Assembly: GCF_914767665.1 (NCBI RefSeq)
Contig: NC_059506.1
Location: forward strand, 20,685,825-20,749,824
Origin: Harmonia axyridis
Lineage: Eukaryota > Arthropoda > Insecta > Coleoptera > Coccinellidae
Reading direction: 5' to 3'
DNA length: 64,000 bases
Shown here piece by piece: positions 11,075 to 26,800 of the stretch. A program made the position numbers and the translations under genes. Under the pieces are notes generated by a model that was not told the origin of the DNA, did no database searches, and saw only the letters and a program-made list of their open reading frames with translations. Numbering within the stretch: position 1 is the stretch's first letter; every line of letters begins with the position of its first letter.

Positions 11075-11712
11075 TTCGAATTATTCTTCGGCTTAAGCTA
11101 TGAAAAAGAAATAAAAAAATCTTGAAACTCAAACGCTTTGTAGTTCGATAACGAAGCTTTTTTGGACATATGTTCATGAAGAAAAAAGTCTCATTTTGAC
11201 AAGCAAAATGCGCTCCTGTAACCTTGATACGCAATTTCGAGTCACCCTGTATAATAGCAAGTATTTCGTTTCGATTCATCCGGTAGTTTTGAGATTAGAA
11301 CCACCTAATACTTAGTGTCATCGTGACGTAGAACGATGTGTTCAAGGAATGAAGGCTCAAAAAAGAAATAATAGACCAAGATGTAATATTTGAAATATTA
11401 CTTGACGAAAGATACTAAACTTTTATTTCTTGATAAATAAATAAAAAAAAAACACCTTCATAGGCTTCCTAATGTATGCGCTTCATAGGCTTCCTAACTT
11501 ATATTGAAATTCCTTATCGGGTAATTCCACAACGAGAAGACATTACTACTTCGTCTTTTGTGGTATAAAGGAAAACCACTGAATTCTGATAACTGTAGGA
11601 ATAAAAATATCCAAAAACTACCAGGAAATAAAATCCTCAATATTCCCTCATCAATTTTTTTTAGTCAGTTTGCATGATATCACAAGGTAATGAATATAAT
11701 ATCTGAATAAAA

Positions 11713-11876
11713 ATGGAACATACCAATTCACGGATTATTAACAAAGGGGTGAATATGAAAACGTCTCATGAAAAAGAAACAGAAAATGATTTGCGGGGAT
11801 ACGTTCAAGAGTATTGTGAATCGTCGAGCATACAAGGGTTATCTTATATGATAAAGAGCAGTACTTGGATTGAAAG
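11713..11876 (+). CDS. ppk28-like: ppk gene B exon 1 (N-terminus)
   Basis: ATG at 11713, donor gtaaga at 11877, ending in phase 2 (AG|A). It encodes YVQEYCESSSIQGLSYM before TM1. This is the DEG/ENaC gating-motif region with Gln in place of the usual His. Length and phase match gene C exon 1. Confidence 0.87.
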
Positions 11877-14800
11877 GTAAGATTACAATTTCAGACATGA
11901 GCGGATACGAGATATTGTTTTGAAGTAGTTTCATGTGCTTAATTATAAATACATTTTCAGATTAAGTGTTTGTTGATTATCTCGTTCACTTCCAAAATAA
12001 CTAACAAAAATCACATAAATGAATAACTTTGAAAAAATTTCCTGTTGCGATAAGGGTTTCTAAATATTCACTTCAGTTTGCCCGAATGGACATATTATTT
12101 ATATGCCTTTATTTTTTGGATCTTGAGCGTTGAATAGTCTTAAACAAAAAAGTTCAAATCATTGATAAATAATCCATGGTGAAAATTTAATTCTGGACAG
12201 GGTGGGCAAATTTCGATGTTTTAGCACTACAACTTTTAAACCAGATGAGATAGACAAAATCTGATACCCCATTCTCGGTTTTTTTTTCTGAGGAACTAAC
12301 AAGGGTAGTTTTCATTTTTGGCCACCTTCTTTTGTTTTCGAGTTATAAGCGAAAATTGGAAAAATGGCGATATTGTAAAACATTTATATCTCCGCTAATA
12401 CTGATGATAGAGCTCTGAAATTGAAACATTATACAGGCACTTTTTTACATAGAATCCAGTAGCGTGCTGGTCTTTTCAGAAAGATTTTTAATTAATTTAA
12501 TTTAAGCTATGACCCAAAGTTATGTTTTTTTTGATGGGAACACTAGATTTCTGTGCCATTTTTTGAAAGCTCAATTTTTCCTGATTTCAAAAATATATAA
12601 CATCGTATGATTTGTATCGAAATAAATAACAGAAAATGGTCGAAATCCTTTTTTTTTCCTAAGAGTCTCAATATTTCTATGGTTTCAACTGTTGATGAAC
12701 ACAGAAAAATTAAGCTTTCTATAACAAGAGCAGTGTCTTTCCGTCAATCTGATTATTTCTATGTTTTTTACCAAAATCTACAAAATTTGAATCTAGATAT
12801 ATTTTATGAATTTTTTATCTAAAAATTTAACGAAAAGATCCACAAGATCGAATGTTTCAAACGAAAGAGTTGTAATGAAATGGATGATCAGAAGATAATT
12901 TTCATAGGTCTCCAGAATGAATACGCACAAGTACCAATCCATTCTAAATAGCTTATGAAACAACGCATATATGATTGAACTCAACAATTTCATTACGAAG
13001 GGAACAAACAAGAAATAATATTTAACCTAATAATGACAACAATTGCACAATGCAAAGTCGACACATCTCCGCGATATTTCGCATCGAATTCAATAGATGA
13101 ATATTTGAAACTGTGTTCAAGCAAGCTAGGAAATTTTCTCCTAGTTCATTTATATTTTTGTAAAATATATCTAGATTCGAATTTTGTAGAATTTAGTAAA
13201 AAACATAAAAATAATCAGATTGATGGAAGGACACTGCTCTTGTTATAGAAAACTCAATTTTTCTGTGTTCATCAACAGTTGAAACCATAGAAATATTGAG
13301 ACTCTTAGGTAAAAAAAGGTTTTTGACCATTTTCTGTTATTTATTCCAATACAAACCATACGATGTTATCTATTTTTGAAATCAGGAAAAATTAAGCTTT
13401 CAAAAAATGGCACAGAAATCTAGTGTTCCTATTTGAAAAAACATAACTTTAGGTCATAGCTTCGTAATTAAAAATTCTTTTGGAAAGACAAGCACGCTAC
13501 TAGATTCTACGTAAAAAAGTGCATGTAAAATGTTTTAATTTCAGAGCTCTATTATCAGTTTTAGCGGAGATATAAATGATTTTCGATATCGCCATTTTTC
13601 CAATTTTCGCTTATAACTCGAAAACAAAAGAAGGTGGCCAAAAATGAAAACTTCCCTTGTAAGTTTCTCAGAAAAAGGGACCGAGAATGGTGAATCAAAT
13701 TTTGTCTATCTCCTCTGGTTTAAAAGTTGTAGTGCTAAAACATAGAAATTTGCCCACCCTGTACATTCTTTCTTCCAGAAAGGTTCCGTAACTGTGGACG
13801 TTCGAATTTTCACGTTTTTGGTTATTTCAAAACTGCCCATCTAATTAGGATAAAATTTTGTATTTAGATGTAAATAACCATTTCAAGATTCATCTCTAGA
13901 TAAATATAGAGGAAATTCAAGAACACAATATTTCATTAACCACAGACACAACCGAGTTATAATCTTTCGTGTTATTATGAAATGAAAATTAATAACGAAA
14001 TTTATGAATCATATCTCATAGGTTTTATACTAAATACTGTAAAATAAGGTCTCCTATGGCGCCAATAGATGCATGAATTAATGAGCGCTCCTACTATTTT
14101 TTTATAATTTTTTCATGATTTTTACGAATCTATCAACACGAAATTTTGCACGCTATAAATAATTATTTCATATCTACATGCATAATTTGAACTTGAAATT
14201 GCTACAATACGACCACCCAAATCTGTCATCGGCCGAAGTTTGAATAAGAAAAATGCGTGCCACACATGAAAAAATATACTGTGTTGTTCACTTGTTATGA
14301 CCTCGGAAAGAAATGAGCAAAATTCAGAATCACCTTGTATCTCGGTTACCAAGGTAAACAGACCAGAAAAAAAAATGGAGTATATCTAGAACGAACTCTA
14401 TCCTCTATTCACTGTTCTAATTTTTCCGTTGACCAATGAAACACCCTGTATAACACCTCACTAAATAAGTCTCAGGCCAAGCGTACTTTTTTCTCGTTAG
14501 GACCAAGCTTCAAAAGATGCATGTTAATCCAATGACCCTACAGAGACAGCAATTCTGTTGCGAGGAAAATATTACTAAAGGGTGACTGAAATAAACGACA
14601 AGACTTGCTGGCGTTTCTTCAGCTCCCATACACTGACAGTATTCAATTATAAAATGAATAAAATGGCTGATACGTGGTAATGAATGAAGAAAATACAAAA
14701 AGAAAAAGAATGAGGTGCCTACTATTTCGTTTATTTGTCATCTTGGGTTGAGTTATGCGTTACTAATGATCCCTAAAAAGGGTGAAACCGGTATATCGCT

Positions 14801-17800
14801 ACTCTCCGTTGATGACATGCATTCTCCTTGGGTTACTTTCGATTATGATTCCTACGTATAATATCGTGAAAATCTTCTGTTTGACAATGGTTATGTTGAT
14901 GGCATTTTTGCTGATACATCAACCAGATAGATAATTAATATCGTATGATTTTATTACATACTTGAAATTGTACTTTTTTTCTTTTTGTATTTTCTTCATT
15001 CAATTATAAATATATTTGATGTTTTGAAACATAGAGTTAAATCTGGATTAAGATTTAGAGGGTAACGCTATATTTTTTTATTGTCGGAAAAAAGAAAAAA
15101 CGTGTTTCGTGTATCATCGATACTCCTTGTCAGAAATCGATGAAAATCATGGTAAAATAGAACGAATAGCGCTTTCAACTGCATGACCATCCAACTTAAT
15201 CTCCCAATCTGGCCCCCAGTGATTAGGTACTGGCTATTTACTTCAAAAGAATGCTCCAGGGAAGGAAATTTGAATATAACGAAGGCCAAAACGAATCTTC
15301 TTACAGAAAAGGTATTGATAAGTAAGAGAAGCGTTGGTGAACATATATCACTTTTGAAGGTGACTGGGTTGCTGGTTGACGAATAAAATTTGAATTTTGT
15401 GTGAACATTTTAATGGTTCAGCCCGACACTTAGTGGAATGTTTATACACTCTGTTTGAAGTTACGGAAATATTGTCTATTTTCTTATACAAGGTGTCCAC
15501 AAAGGGTATCGGGTATTTGTAACTTGGATAAAACAAAAACTAGTTACAATTAAAAAAAAAAAATTATTGTTTATTATTACAGCATGAAGTGGAAAATTAT
15601 TTGGAAAAGATTATGTTATCTAAATGGTGACCGTTACGCTGCTGGCACTCTTCTAATCGGGAACGAAAATTGGCGATCACACGCTGACACATAGCTCTCG
15701 ATATTGCTGCCATTTCTGACCTTAAGTTTTGCTTTAATTGGATATAATTCATTGGATTATTCTCATACACCTCACTTTTAATGCACTCTCATGCAAAATA
15801 GTCAAGTGGACTAAGGTCGGGGCTTCTGGGAGGCCAGTTGATGTTACCCCTACGCGAAATGACCTTATTAGGGAATAATTCTTTAACAGCTACCATCGCT
15901 TGATTTGTTGTATGGCGAGTAGCCCAATCTTGTTGAAACCACGTTCTTGAATTATAACCTTGAAATTCCAGTAACTCTGGACCCAAAAAGTTCCGCAGCA
16001 TATCGCAAAAACGGTCACTATTTATATTGAGTGGTTGGCCTCGTCGATTTTCATGGAAATAAGGACCGTTTCTTCGTCGCGGACTGAACGAGGGCGTTTA
16101 AATTCTTGAATTTTTATCGTCGCACCTATATTTTCGAACATTCGGATCCATTTTCTAATGGAGTCATCACTTGGTGCATGGCGTGTACGATATTCCTTAC
16201 GATATAAACGTTGAGAAGCTACTTTTGAATAACCGTTGCGATAATACTCTCGTACGCAAAAGGCGCGATGCGTTCCTGGGTACTGCTCCATCGTCACTGA
16301 AACTCCAAAAAATTGCGGACGTCACGATCCCCTTCACAATCCCCCCCGTCACTCATTCTTAAATGCAGCGACAAAACAAATACCCGATACCCTTTTTGGA
16401 CACCTTGTATTTTTCTTGAGTTTTCTCTGGTTCTGGTGACTCGATCGACTTTATATTCTGAAGCATCGAATTATTACGTAACATCTAACTGCAATATTCC
16501 ATATCGATAGTATTTGTAGATATAAAATTATAAGGAGAATTAAATTTCGAATGTCCATATTAACAAAACCCTGGTCGGTTCGACAGCAATATTGAATATT
16601 CTAGATCCAAACCTAATCAGGAATTTTTTTGTTTCGTAGTCTTTATTTTCGAGAGTTATTTTTTTTTAAATTTATTTTCGTGATTACGAATCGTTCATAG
16701 ATATGTGTCTAACCTTATTGTTGGAGACCATTTCCGGCTAGAAATTCGAAAATTGCAGACGTCATAACGATATAAAAGAGCGATCTATTCGAGGAACCAG
16801 CCCTAAAAGATGTAGCTATAAGGAATTGTTGATGGTCTTTCCAATTTCGACGTGAATCTTGGAGGAGGTGTTAGTATTACACATTTGTTGTCGTTTGAGC
16901 CATACTTGTTTATAACCGAAAATCAACAATTTCAGAGACATTTGAGTTCTTGTGCTTTTCAAAAACTTTTAAACTTATTTCATTTTTCGTCAATTTTTTC
17001 TATGTTGAAAAAAAGTAGACATAATCTTATTGGAAAATGGTAAAATACTCTATGAGCAATAGGATATTACTGTCAACGATTCAAAAGTTTTTTCCAATAA
17101 TACTAAATCGACAAATTCATAATGCCATTTATAATTCAGTCTATTATTATACTTGGGATCTTGATGCCTTTGGATTACAAATTAACTTTTTTTATACCGA
17201 ACATTCAAACGGTTATTCATAAAAAAAATCTTCTGAAACGAAATTGGTGGCTGCATTCTAATGAAAACTTTTTAAGTAAATAAAGATCAACGTAGAAAAA
17301 ATTGACGAAGAATGAAGTAAGGTAAGAAATCTTCAAAAATCACAAGAACACAAATATCTCGTAAAAAGTTGATAAATACGGCTCAAACGACAGCAAATGA
17401 ATCATACTAACCCATCCTCCAAGGTTTACGTCTCAATTGTCAATAGTCCTAAAATATAGCAAAATGACGCCTTTGAAAATCCAAACGATACTATCTTGTA
17501 TATAGGGGAAATGCGGACAAAACGACATATACAGACAAAATGAACTTTTGGTTTTTTTCAAAATTGGCGCCGTATAGCTCGAGGTTTTACAGTGATTCAG
17601 ATCTTGCTTGTGATGATGACAATCCTGCGAGGAAATTGACATCGTACTGTCTGTTTCACTGGTGCAATAGCCACAAATGTGTTTTGGTCGGTTGCTTTTT
17701 TTTTGTTCACTTGGTTTCTGAATTTTTTCTGGAGAGTGTCATGACAATATTCGTTGTATATTGAATGTATTTTTGTTATTACGGTTATGACGTTATAAAA

Positions 17801-20800
17801 TGTATAAGTTCTAAGATGAATATTGGTTTTGTTTTGAAATTGTGATTCAATATTAAAAAAAGTGTGTATCGGACAAAATGACATACTATCCTGATGGACA
17901 AAACGACATAGTATGTCATTTAGTCCGATACATGTGAAGAAAATGTATTCTTGGTGATAATATAGAATTTTATAGATTAATTTCCATGTGAAACTAGTGA
18001 GCTCATTTTCATATTATTTTGTACATAGTTTGTATGCACTATACGTGTAAGAATGCTAAATTTATGGTATGTATCTTGTAAAAAATAGGTAAATTACCTT
18101 TTGATTCCTGATGATTACAATAGACCAGGAACTTCTTAAGGATCAATCTTTGTAATGAAATTCTTTCACCACTTCCTCAGGGACAAGGCCTAATTTTGAC
18201 AAAATCAAGGGTAAATCTGTTGCGAACAATCCAACCAAGAAGAAGAAACAAGAAATCATTAAAATATTATTCAATGATAAAAAACCCGGTATTAAAGAAA
18301 ACAAGACCACTAAAAATAAAAAAATCGATGACCACGAAGAATCCGACACTAAACCGTTAAAAAAAATGATTACGACGATGACTGTTCCTGCATTGATTGC
18401 AGTGACGTTTTTTTCGTTCCAAACCTGGTAAACAGTGGCTACGTTGCATTCAGTGTTTTCACTGGGCTCTTACATCGTTTGCTGCTGTCTCGAAAAGAAA
18501 CAAAACGTTTATTAGCTAACTTTGCATTTGAATATTCTAAGTAAGTCATTTTGTCCCTATTTTATGGACAAAACGCATTTTGTTAGAAGTCAAAATAACT
18601 TCTTATACTTATCTTCTATTTTTGTGGTTCAATTCAATTTTCAGCTCATAATACTGGAAAACAATGAACCAAAGTTGGTATACAGTACCAAAATGGGAAT
18701 ATTATTGCAATAACTAAAAATATATGATTGGAAAACTAAACAGTGTGTCATTTTGTCCTCATTTCCCCTACTCGTTTAGCCTGAGTATTCAGGTTTTCAC
18801 GTTTTCAAATTGTGTAACACTATAATGTAAGTAATATTATGTTATCTGTCCAACAGGCAGAAATATCATCAATTTCAATTATTGGGGTGTCACGCTCCTA
18901 GTTAATTAATTAATCAATTAGCTGATTATTGTCACAACATACTCACTCGGAAAAGGTCGAAATTTAGAATGAATTTTTTAACAGACGAATTCATTGAATC
19001 GGAAGTATGTTCTTGCAAATTGTCCAATTTTTTTCGAGTGTGATAGTAAAATGAATATGCAGGTATGCATATTCTGCACAACCTACCATTGGTTCTTCAT
19101 TTCAATAAAAAAAGTTTTCTAGATTTTGGTGGATTATTATCTTCATTCTTGGAATAGCTGGATCCTGCTGGATGGTATACAAAATAACTGATAAATGGAT
19201 TACAACACCTGTGCTAGTTTCCTTGGCAACTAGAGAAGATATTATTGATGGTATTCCGTTTCCAGCAGTGACTATTTGTCCAGAAACTAAGATATCGAGG
19301 AAATACCTGAATTATACAGATGTACTCGTAGCCAGAAATAATTTCGAAATGAACGAGTAAGTAACTAGTTTTATATACATAAAGACATAAAGCGACCCAC
19401 AGACGAGCAACTTAGTTGCCAACCAAGTTGTCAACTAGATTGGCAACCAAAAGTTGGTGAAAATAGAGGTTGTCAACATCATTCCAGTGGAAATTTGCGT
19501 CGATTGAACTAGTCAGCTGAGACGTAGAAATTATTAGAAGAGGAGGAGGAAGATCTTTTATTTTATAAAATTATTAACTAGTTCTCATAAAAATATAAAA
19601 ATATACATCAAAAATAGTCAGTATGATCCATATCAAGAAATGATATTGAGTCTCTTGGATTTTTTTGAGGCAAATAAATCGATGAACTTCTCGTTTTCAA
19701 TATTTATTATTCTTCTTCATTCCAATTATGGAATTTTGTAAATATGTTTTGAGGCATATGTTACAGGTATGGTTGCCGATATATTCAGGAGTTTATAAAC
19801 ATGATGACCAACGATCGTTAAACGGTCATGGTATCAAAAGAAGAAGAAGATAAATATTTGGAAACAATTCCTGATTTAAACTCTCCGAATGTTTCGATAG
19901 GTCTTATTCACCTTTTAATAAATTCCATTCTACAAACCTTTCAAAATACTTATCTGTTTTTTACAATAAACTGATTGGATCAAAATATACATACTGTATA
20001 TGTATAGATGATAAGGTAGATGAGTTAATAACCGTTCCCGTAAAACATATCTGATTTCATACATCGCCACATTGCTCTCGAGAAATACACAAATTCTTCT
20101 TGTATCTTGTAGATATTTATCAGTTTTTTTTCCAGGAAATGGCAATAACTCGACTACTATACTGAACATAAGTAAAATAATATAGGAAATGCACATCAAA
20201 TGAACGTATGAATTAAAAATACCTCTGAATATGCAATAAAATGAAATATTGCTCATTCAATTTGAAATAGATGACAGTATTTTCGGTGACTAGTATTTAT
20301 GATAAAATTACCCCATCGGACTTCCCCCACCTAGCTATGGCCTTAACATAATATGGAATATATGTGGAATATTGCTTATATTGTCGATGTATTCAATGAG
20401 TCCACTTGTATATGTGCCTTGAATTCAAAGAATTAATGATATATTTCCTCCACACATCCACAAATCCAACTGATGTTGTCAACTTTAGGATTTCGATATA
20501 GATTCTCAATTACGGTATTGCAGTAAAAAAAATGGCAGAGTGAGGGGGGTCAGTAGGAAAAGACAGATGGTAGGCTAGATTACATTATATTATCGAGGAC
20601 AATTGGCTTGGACTCAGTCTTTCAGAACTGTTATCATTTTTAATCTTTTGTTATTTTATCCTGCTCAATCAAAAGGCTACCTATTTCACCAGATTTAACT
20701 CCACTGAATTCTAAAGACATTTGAAATCTTAGGTCTACAAAACACCAATGAATGATATGATAGAACCAAAGAACAGAATAAATAGAGAATTTTGGCTAAT

Positions 20801-23800
20801 TTAACGATCTTTACCTTTATAAAATTTTTGTGGAAATCACTTCGTTTTCTTTTATTTATTATAAATTTCTATCAAAAATTTATTAAAAAAAAATTTTTTT
20901 TTTAATTACTAGCTTGAAAAGATATTCGATGAAAATTATATTGCTACTCATCATTGAATGTTTAGATTGTAATTGATATATTTTCAAATTATTAAATGAA
21001 AAATTTATAAAATACATTTTTATTCTTGATATGCATACACTGTGTTCGTAAAGTATGAAACAAATTCATTTTTAGCTAAACAGACCATTTTAAGAAATAG
21101 TCCTGAAACACATCAATTTTTGATTTTAATTAACCGTATTTTAAAATAATAATGTAATATGTAATGACGTCACCGTCATTTTTTTTGAATGGAACACCCC
21201 CATTTTGTTTCAATTTTCCGATTACTCTAGCTGAGCTGATTCCAAAAATGTATCACATGTTGATTTCAATTGGTACAGGGTGGACAAAAATACAATAGTT
21301 TTGTGTGTGCCCATAAAGTAAGGCGTAACATTCTTTATTAGTTAAATTAACAATATTATCAAAAATACTTATTGTCCAGCGGCAATTGGTTTGAATGTAA
21401 CACTCTGTAGTTTTGTTACATTTTTAGATTAATAAAAATGAGCTGTTTCCAAACATGTTTGGTACTTGTGGTCTAGCAGACAGCATATGAAATAAATTAT
21501 TTCTTATCAGTTAAAAAAAAAACATAATCGTCTAGTTTTTTTGTGAAATGTCATTATTTGTTTATTTTCGCTAGACAATAAGTATTTTTGATAATATTGT
21601 TAATTCAACGAATAAAGAATGTTACGCGTTACTTTATGAGCACACACAAAACTATTGTATTTCTGTCCACCCTGTACCAATTGGAATCAACATGTGATAC
21701 GTTTTTGGAATCAGCTCAGCTAGAGTAATCGGAAAATTGATACAAAATGGGGGTTTTCCATTCCAAAATAAATGACGGTGATGTCAATACTCGAAAGCAA
21801 TTCACCCTGTATATTAGATTATTATTTTAAAATACATTGAATTAAAATTAAAAATCGACGTGTTTCAGGATTATTTCTTAAAATGTTCTCTTTAGCTAAA
21901 AACGAATTTGTTCGATAGTTTACGGACACAGTGTATAACCATGAAATAAAACAATCATAAATATTGTTTATTGTTGTTATCTATAAATTTTCAGAAATAT
22001 ATTATTCGATGCTATGGCAGCTGTATGCCTTCCAGAAAACCATCTATACTTTTCTCCTCATTTAAGTAGATCGATCAATTATGCAGAATTTTTCCAAGCA
22101 GTAAGTATACCCTTTCACATACTCATAATCTTGTTATTGCCTCATATGTTTTTTTCAGCATAAAGCCGTCGATCTTGATTATTCTTATTGCGTATGGATG
22201 GGTCAGGAAAAAAACTGTAGTGAAATTTTAACGCCTATACTAACAGATCAAGGTTTGTGCTATAGTTTCAACATGTATGACGTTAGAGATATATACAGTG
22301 ACTTGAAGTAAGTATAAGAGGTGCAAGATATTACATTTGAAAAATTGTTCATTAAAATCGACTGAAATTGATCAGAATACTCCAGGTTTTCAAGATAAAC
22401 GAATAAATGCGGGATCAATGGACGACAAAATGGTTCGCGAACTTCTATCAGTGTTTAATTTCAAACCTGCTCGAACCATTTTCATTTTTCATCTCTGATA
22501 ATGTTCAATGTTTTTTTGTTGTTTTTCGTTTCCAACGGATTCAATATTGAAATTGATGTATTTCTCACTCAGCGTGTAGAATATGAGTTGTATGAAAATT
22601 CCAATTCAATGTTGTTTAGAAAATTTTAGTGTCATGTTATTATCTACATTTTAGAAACATATAGCTCAGTTGAACAGAACATCATAGCTAGAAGGCTAGT
22701 TATTTTCCAAATTTGTTGAAAAAATCAATTAATCATTTTCAATTAGTTCTGACTGTAATAATTACGTATGCAGAAAAAAATAAATCTTGGTGTTAACATT
22801 ATGGTTACTGTTGTTTCATCAAACATTCCAAAAGTATCAAGTTTTGAGTAGTTTTTTCTTCCAGTACAATGAATTATTATGAAAAACAAAGTAACAGACG
22901 TCGAGACTGGAATCCTGATACTGGATTTTCTGATGCGGCTGACTTGGAAAATATGTACCCAAGAAGAGCTCTACTTAATGGTGCTCAAAGTTCTCTTGTC
23001 GTGGTACTCTTGACAGATAAGGAAGACATCGATTATGCTTGTAGAGATTTTTCTACTCAAGGAATGAGAGTTAGTAAATCATACTTCTAACTATAATTTT
23101 TCCTCATTTCACATATTATTGATTGTTCTTGTTGTAGGTAACTCTTCATACAGCGTCTAGAATTCCAAGACTTGGACAGGTCTTTTTTTCGGTCGGACTT
23201 GATCGTCTCACGACTGTGTCTGTGAATCCCACAGTTACAGAAACTTCAGACAAAATTAGAAATTATAGTCCCGAAAAACGTGGCTGCTTTTTTGGCTACG
23301 AGAGAAATCTGAAATATTTTCGATTTTACTCTCAATCTAGCTGCAATTTTGAGTGCTGGACCAACTACACCATTAGTAAATGTGGATGCGTCGATTTTTA
23401 TATGCCACGTAAGAAATATTGTGTATAATTTGAATTTTACAATCACACGTTCGTTTAGACTTTGAAGTAGTAAAAATAAAAAATCAAATTGAAGAATCAT
23501 TTCTTGAGCACTATGTAATGTGAATATAAGAAAAATCAAAATCGTTATGTCATTACTACATGCTTCATTTGCTTTCAGTAGTTTTTGCGGCCTTTTAAGT
23601 AGTAATTGATAAAGTTCTCCAAGTGAAGTTAAAATTGAAAACAATATATTATAAAATCACGTAATACTCTCAAAACAATGTCGTTAACCATTTTTGAAAC
23701 AATTTTCTTGGGAAAAGGAAAGAACAAAAGTATATCCAATCGTGTCAGACAGAAGTACAGGATTCATTTTGACCTCGAGTTCTTCATCAGTCAGTAGTCA

Positions 23801-26800
23801 GTCTTTCGAATATTCAAAACCATCCTTCGTTAGTGATTTGAAAATTACAAACATTTGGGTCGCTAGAACATATGTACAAAATAAAATATTCATATAGATG
23901 GCAGGTACTATATGGTATAGCATGATTAAAACTATATGATATACACTTTTGAGTATCATAATTAATTGAAATAAAAAACTGTGGTGTTAGCTTTGTCACC
24001 TTTTTTAATTTTGTTTTCAGGTGATTCTGAGACCAAAGATTGCAATCTAGAAAAACGTTTCTGTTTAGAAAACGCAAGAGGTGAGTGCATTATGAAATTG
24101 ATTGAAAACGAGTTTATTGGATTCATGATTGCTTTTATCATTATTATAATTTTTTTATGATACTTCCTCTTTACTTTTTGAAAAAATTATTCAATTCCAT
24201 GAGATCATAAAGTGCTATCAATCAACCTAAGATATGCAACCCTTGATACATATATTCTTAAATGAACAAGTTGATTAAATGTTCAGAGCGAAAAAAGAAT
24301 TCATTAAATTGTTATTGAATATAAATAAGAGTATTTACTCATGTACATGGGGATGTTGATGTTGAATTGATGTAAGGAAATATATTGAAAGATTCACATA
24401 GGAACAATATCTGTATATAATTTTTACATTGAAATACTAATACATTAACAACTAACTCGAGAAGGTATGACAATTTTTCTCAAGAAATATAATCCAAACT
24501 TGAAAATTACTTGATTTCAGCACAAGCACTTTCTTTAACGAAACGTGTCTTCATTGAAACGAATCTTTATTTTTATTGTATAGGGGTAGATCTCTCAGTT
24601 TTGAGCGAATGTACTACTAAACCATATCAGACATTATATTTATATTCCTTTCAGTTACTTACAATGCGGATATATTAAGGGAGAGACTCAATAAAGGAAA
24701 GAAAGGCCAAGGAAATGCAACAACAATATGTAATTGCATGCCCTTGTGTTCAGATTTAACATACAATGCAGAAGTATCTACAAGCGAATGGATTTTCAAT
24801 GATGAGGATGAAGTATTTGTAGATGGTATGAGAGAAGCAATGTCTAGGTAAGAGAAGAATATCAATTCTCCACTATGTCAATGATATGATAGAGATGCGA
24901 GGAAACGAACCTTAAAGAAAATGTTACATAGCAATCTAATATGATAATTAAGCTGCTACTAAAGCACTCCCATGTTATCTATTCATACTGCCGCCGTATA
25001 ATTAGGAGAGAGTAATCAGATCTATTTAGTATGGGACCTTGGTCACTTAATAATGAAAGAAAACGAAAACTATCGGGAATGGGAGTATTTTATAGCTCTA
25101 AACCTTTTTATGGTTCAGAAAAATGTTTGTATACGAAAGAGTTTCGAGAGCAGGAGGAAACTGAAAGAGAAATACTCTAGCTGAATCTTCCAGGAAAGTA
25201 TCATTCTAAAACGTGCCTCCGTAATTTTGATACTGCAGAACTCAAAATGTATCTGGATCTCAGAAAGAACATGCTACACTTCCCTAACTGGTAACTATAG
25301 AGGCCACTGACACATCAAGAAGCACCCAATTAGAATGTGAATATCAAAAACTGAATAGTGTAGATTAAGAAAGAATTCAGAAAGTCCTGATCATCTGGTT
25401 AGTGTAAGCCAATGCAAAATCCAAAGCAGAATAAGCTTTGGATGAAAAACTTGTAGGAGTCAGGAGGTATCCTTGAAACCATCTCTTCTGAAGTCGTGCT
25501 GTAAACAGCGCACTCCAGAAAAACAGTTCTGATAGGGCACATGACAAACCTTATGGTCACCACCGTACAATGTGAAACCTCACACAAAAAGTAATATGTT
25601 AAAGATAAATTATCCAATTATCATCTTTTTCAGGTGGTAAAATCAAAATCTCACTGAAACCTTCTCAAGAACTATATAGGACTTGAGAAAAAAAACATCG
25701 AGAATCCCCGATCTCTTTTTTCTAAAAAATTATAACATATCTTAAAGCAGATTATTGATCTGGATTCGTTCTCGAATTACAGAGTGTTTTTGAAAAAGGA
25801 CAATTTCTAATATTTCGGTTTTTGTGCAAGATATTCGAAAAATTCCAAAAATGTTCTTTTTTTCATATAATAGTTCATATAATACTCATAACAGATCATA
25901 AAAATTGATTATCGTTTTAGAGATATAAAGAAGAGTTGGTGTTTATTGAATAGGACATCTTATATTTGTCAAAGCAGTTTTTAGCGGCAGATTTACCGAA
26001 AAGCATCCCGCTACCGATGTTTCCATTAAATCATCCATTTCAAAGATATAAAATGTTTCGTCTCTATTTTTGTTATGAAACTTCTTATATAAAAATATCT
26101 TCCATTTATTTCTAGATTCAATTCATTTTGTCTCTTTTCTCCTCAATATCTCCAAACCAATAATTGATTTCTTATTGAATGGGACACCCTATATATGACT
26201 CGATAACAATTTCACATTGGACATAAAATTAATTAAATATCCAAATATAAATGAAAAATAATCATTTTTCAAAAATATCCTGTAACTTTAGAGCGAATCA
26301 AGATATCTATGATCTGCTTTCTAATATCTTATTATTTCGAAAAGACATATCGGGTCCTTTAAGATTTTTTCACTGAGACTTATTGTTCTCGAGATGCTTT
26401 TAGTGACTATCTGCCATCGAATTTGGGACACCTTGTACAAATTTTCATAATAACTGAAAGAATATTCAATTAAATTCCGATAAACTGTTCTTATACACAT
26501 AGGTACCTACATCTCTTCGATCAATAGTAGGTTTATAAATATTATCTTCCTTCTATTCATAGATGTTGATAAATACCTACATACGCATTCTCAATTCCTT
26601 TTAATTAGCACAGCCATACAGCAAAACATATCCTGATGTTACAGTTTGAACGAAGGTCTCAAAGACTGATTTTCTTTCATCTCTTCTAGTATTCTGCTTG
26701 AATTTTCTATACTTAGTTAAGATGATATGATCAGCTTAAAATTCCGTACAAATCTTGAAATGGTTATTTCATATCAAAACCTTGAATCTGAAGTATTGGG

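Noticed and set aside
11564..11570. TATAAAG as the promoter of gene B
   Set aside because: Such words are common in AT-rich DNA and no initiator at the right spacing was convincing.
12607..13248. Pair of ~71-codon frames on both strands
   Set aside because: They are mirror images caused by the two arms of a palindromic element.
19930..20256. 108-codon minus-strand open frame in gene B intron 2
   Set aside because: No recognisable motif, no splice or start context, AT-rich composition; hydrophobic runs are expected from T-rich DNA.
23246..23644. 132-codon minus-strand frame
   Set aside because: It is antisense to exon 6 of ppk gene B, which has far stronger evidence.
24960..25620. Possible decayed RNase H/non-LTR coding region
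   Set aside because: No reading frame gives a secure motif, and similarity was too vague to claim.
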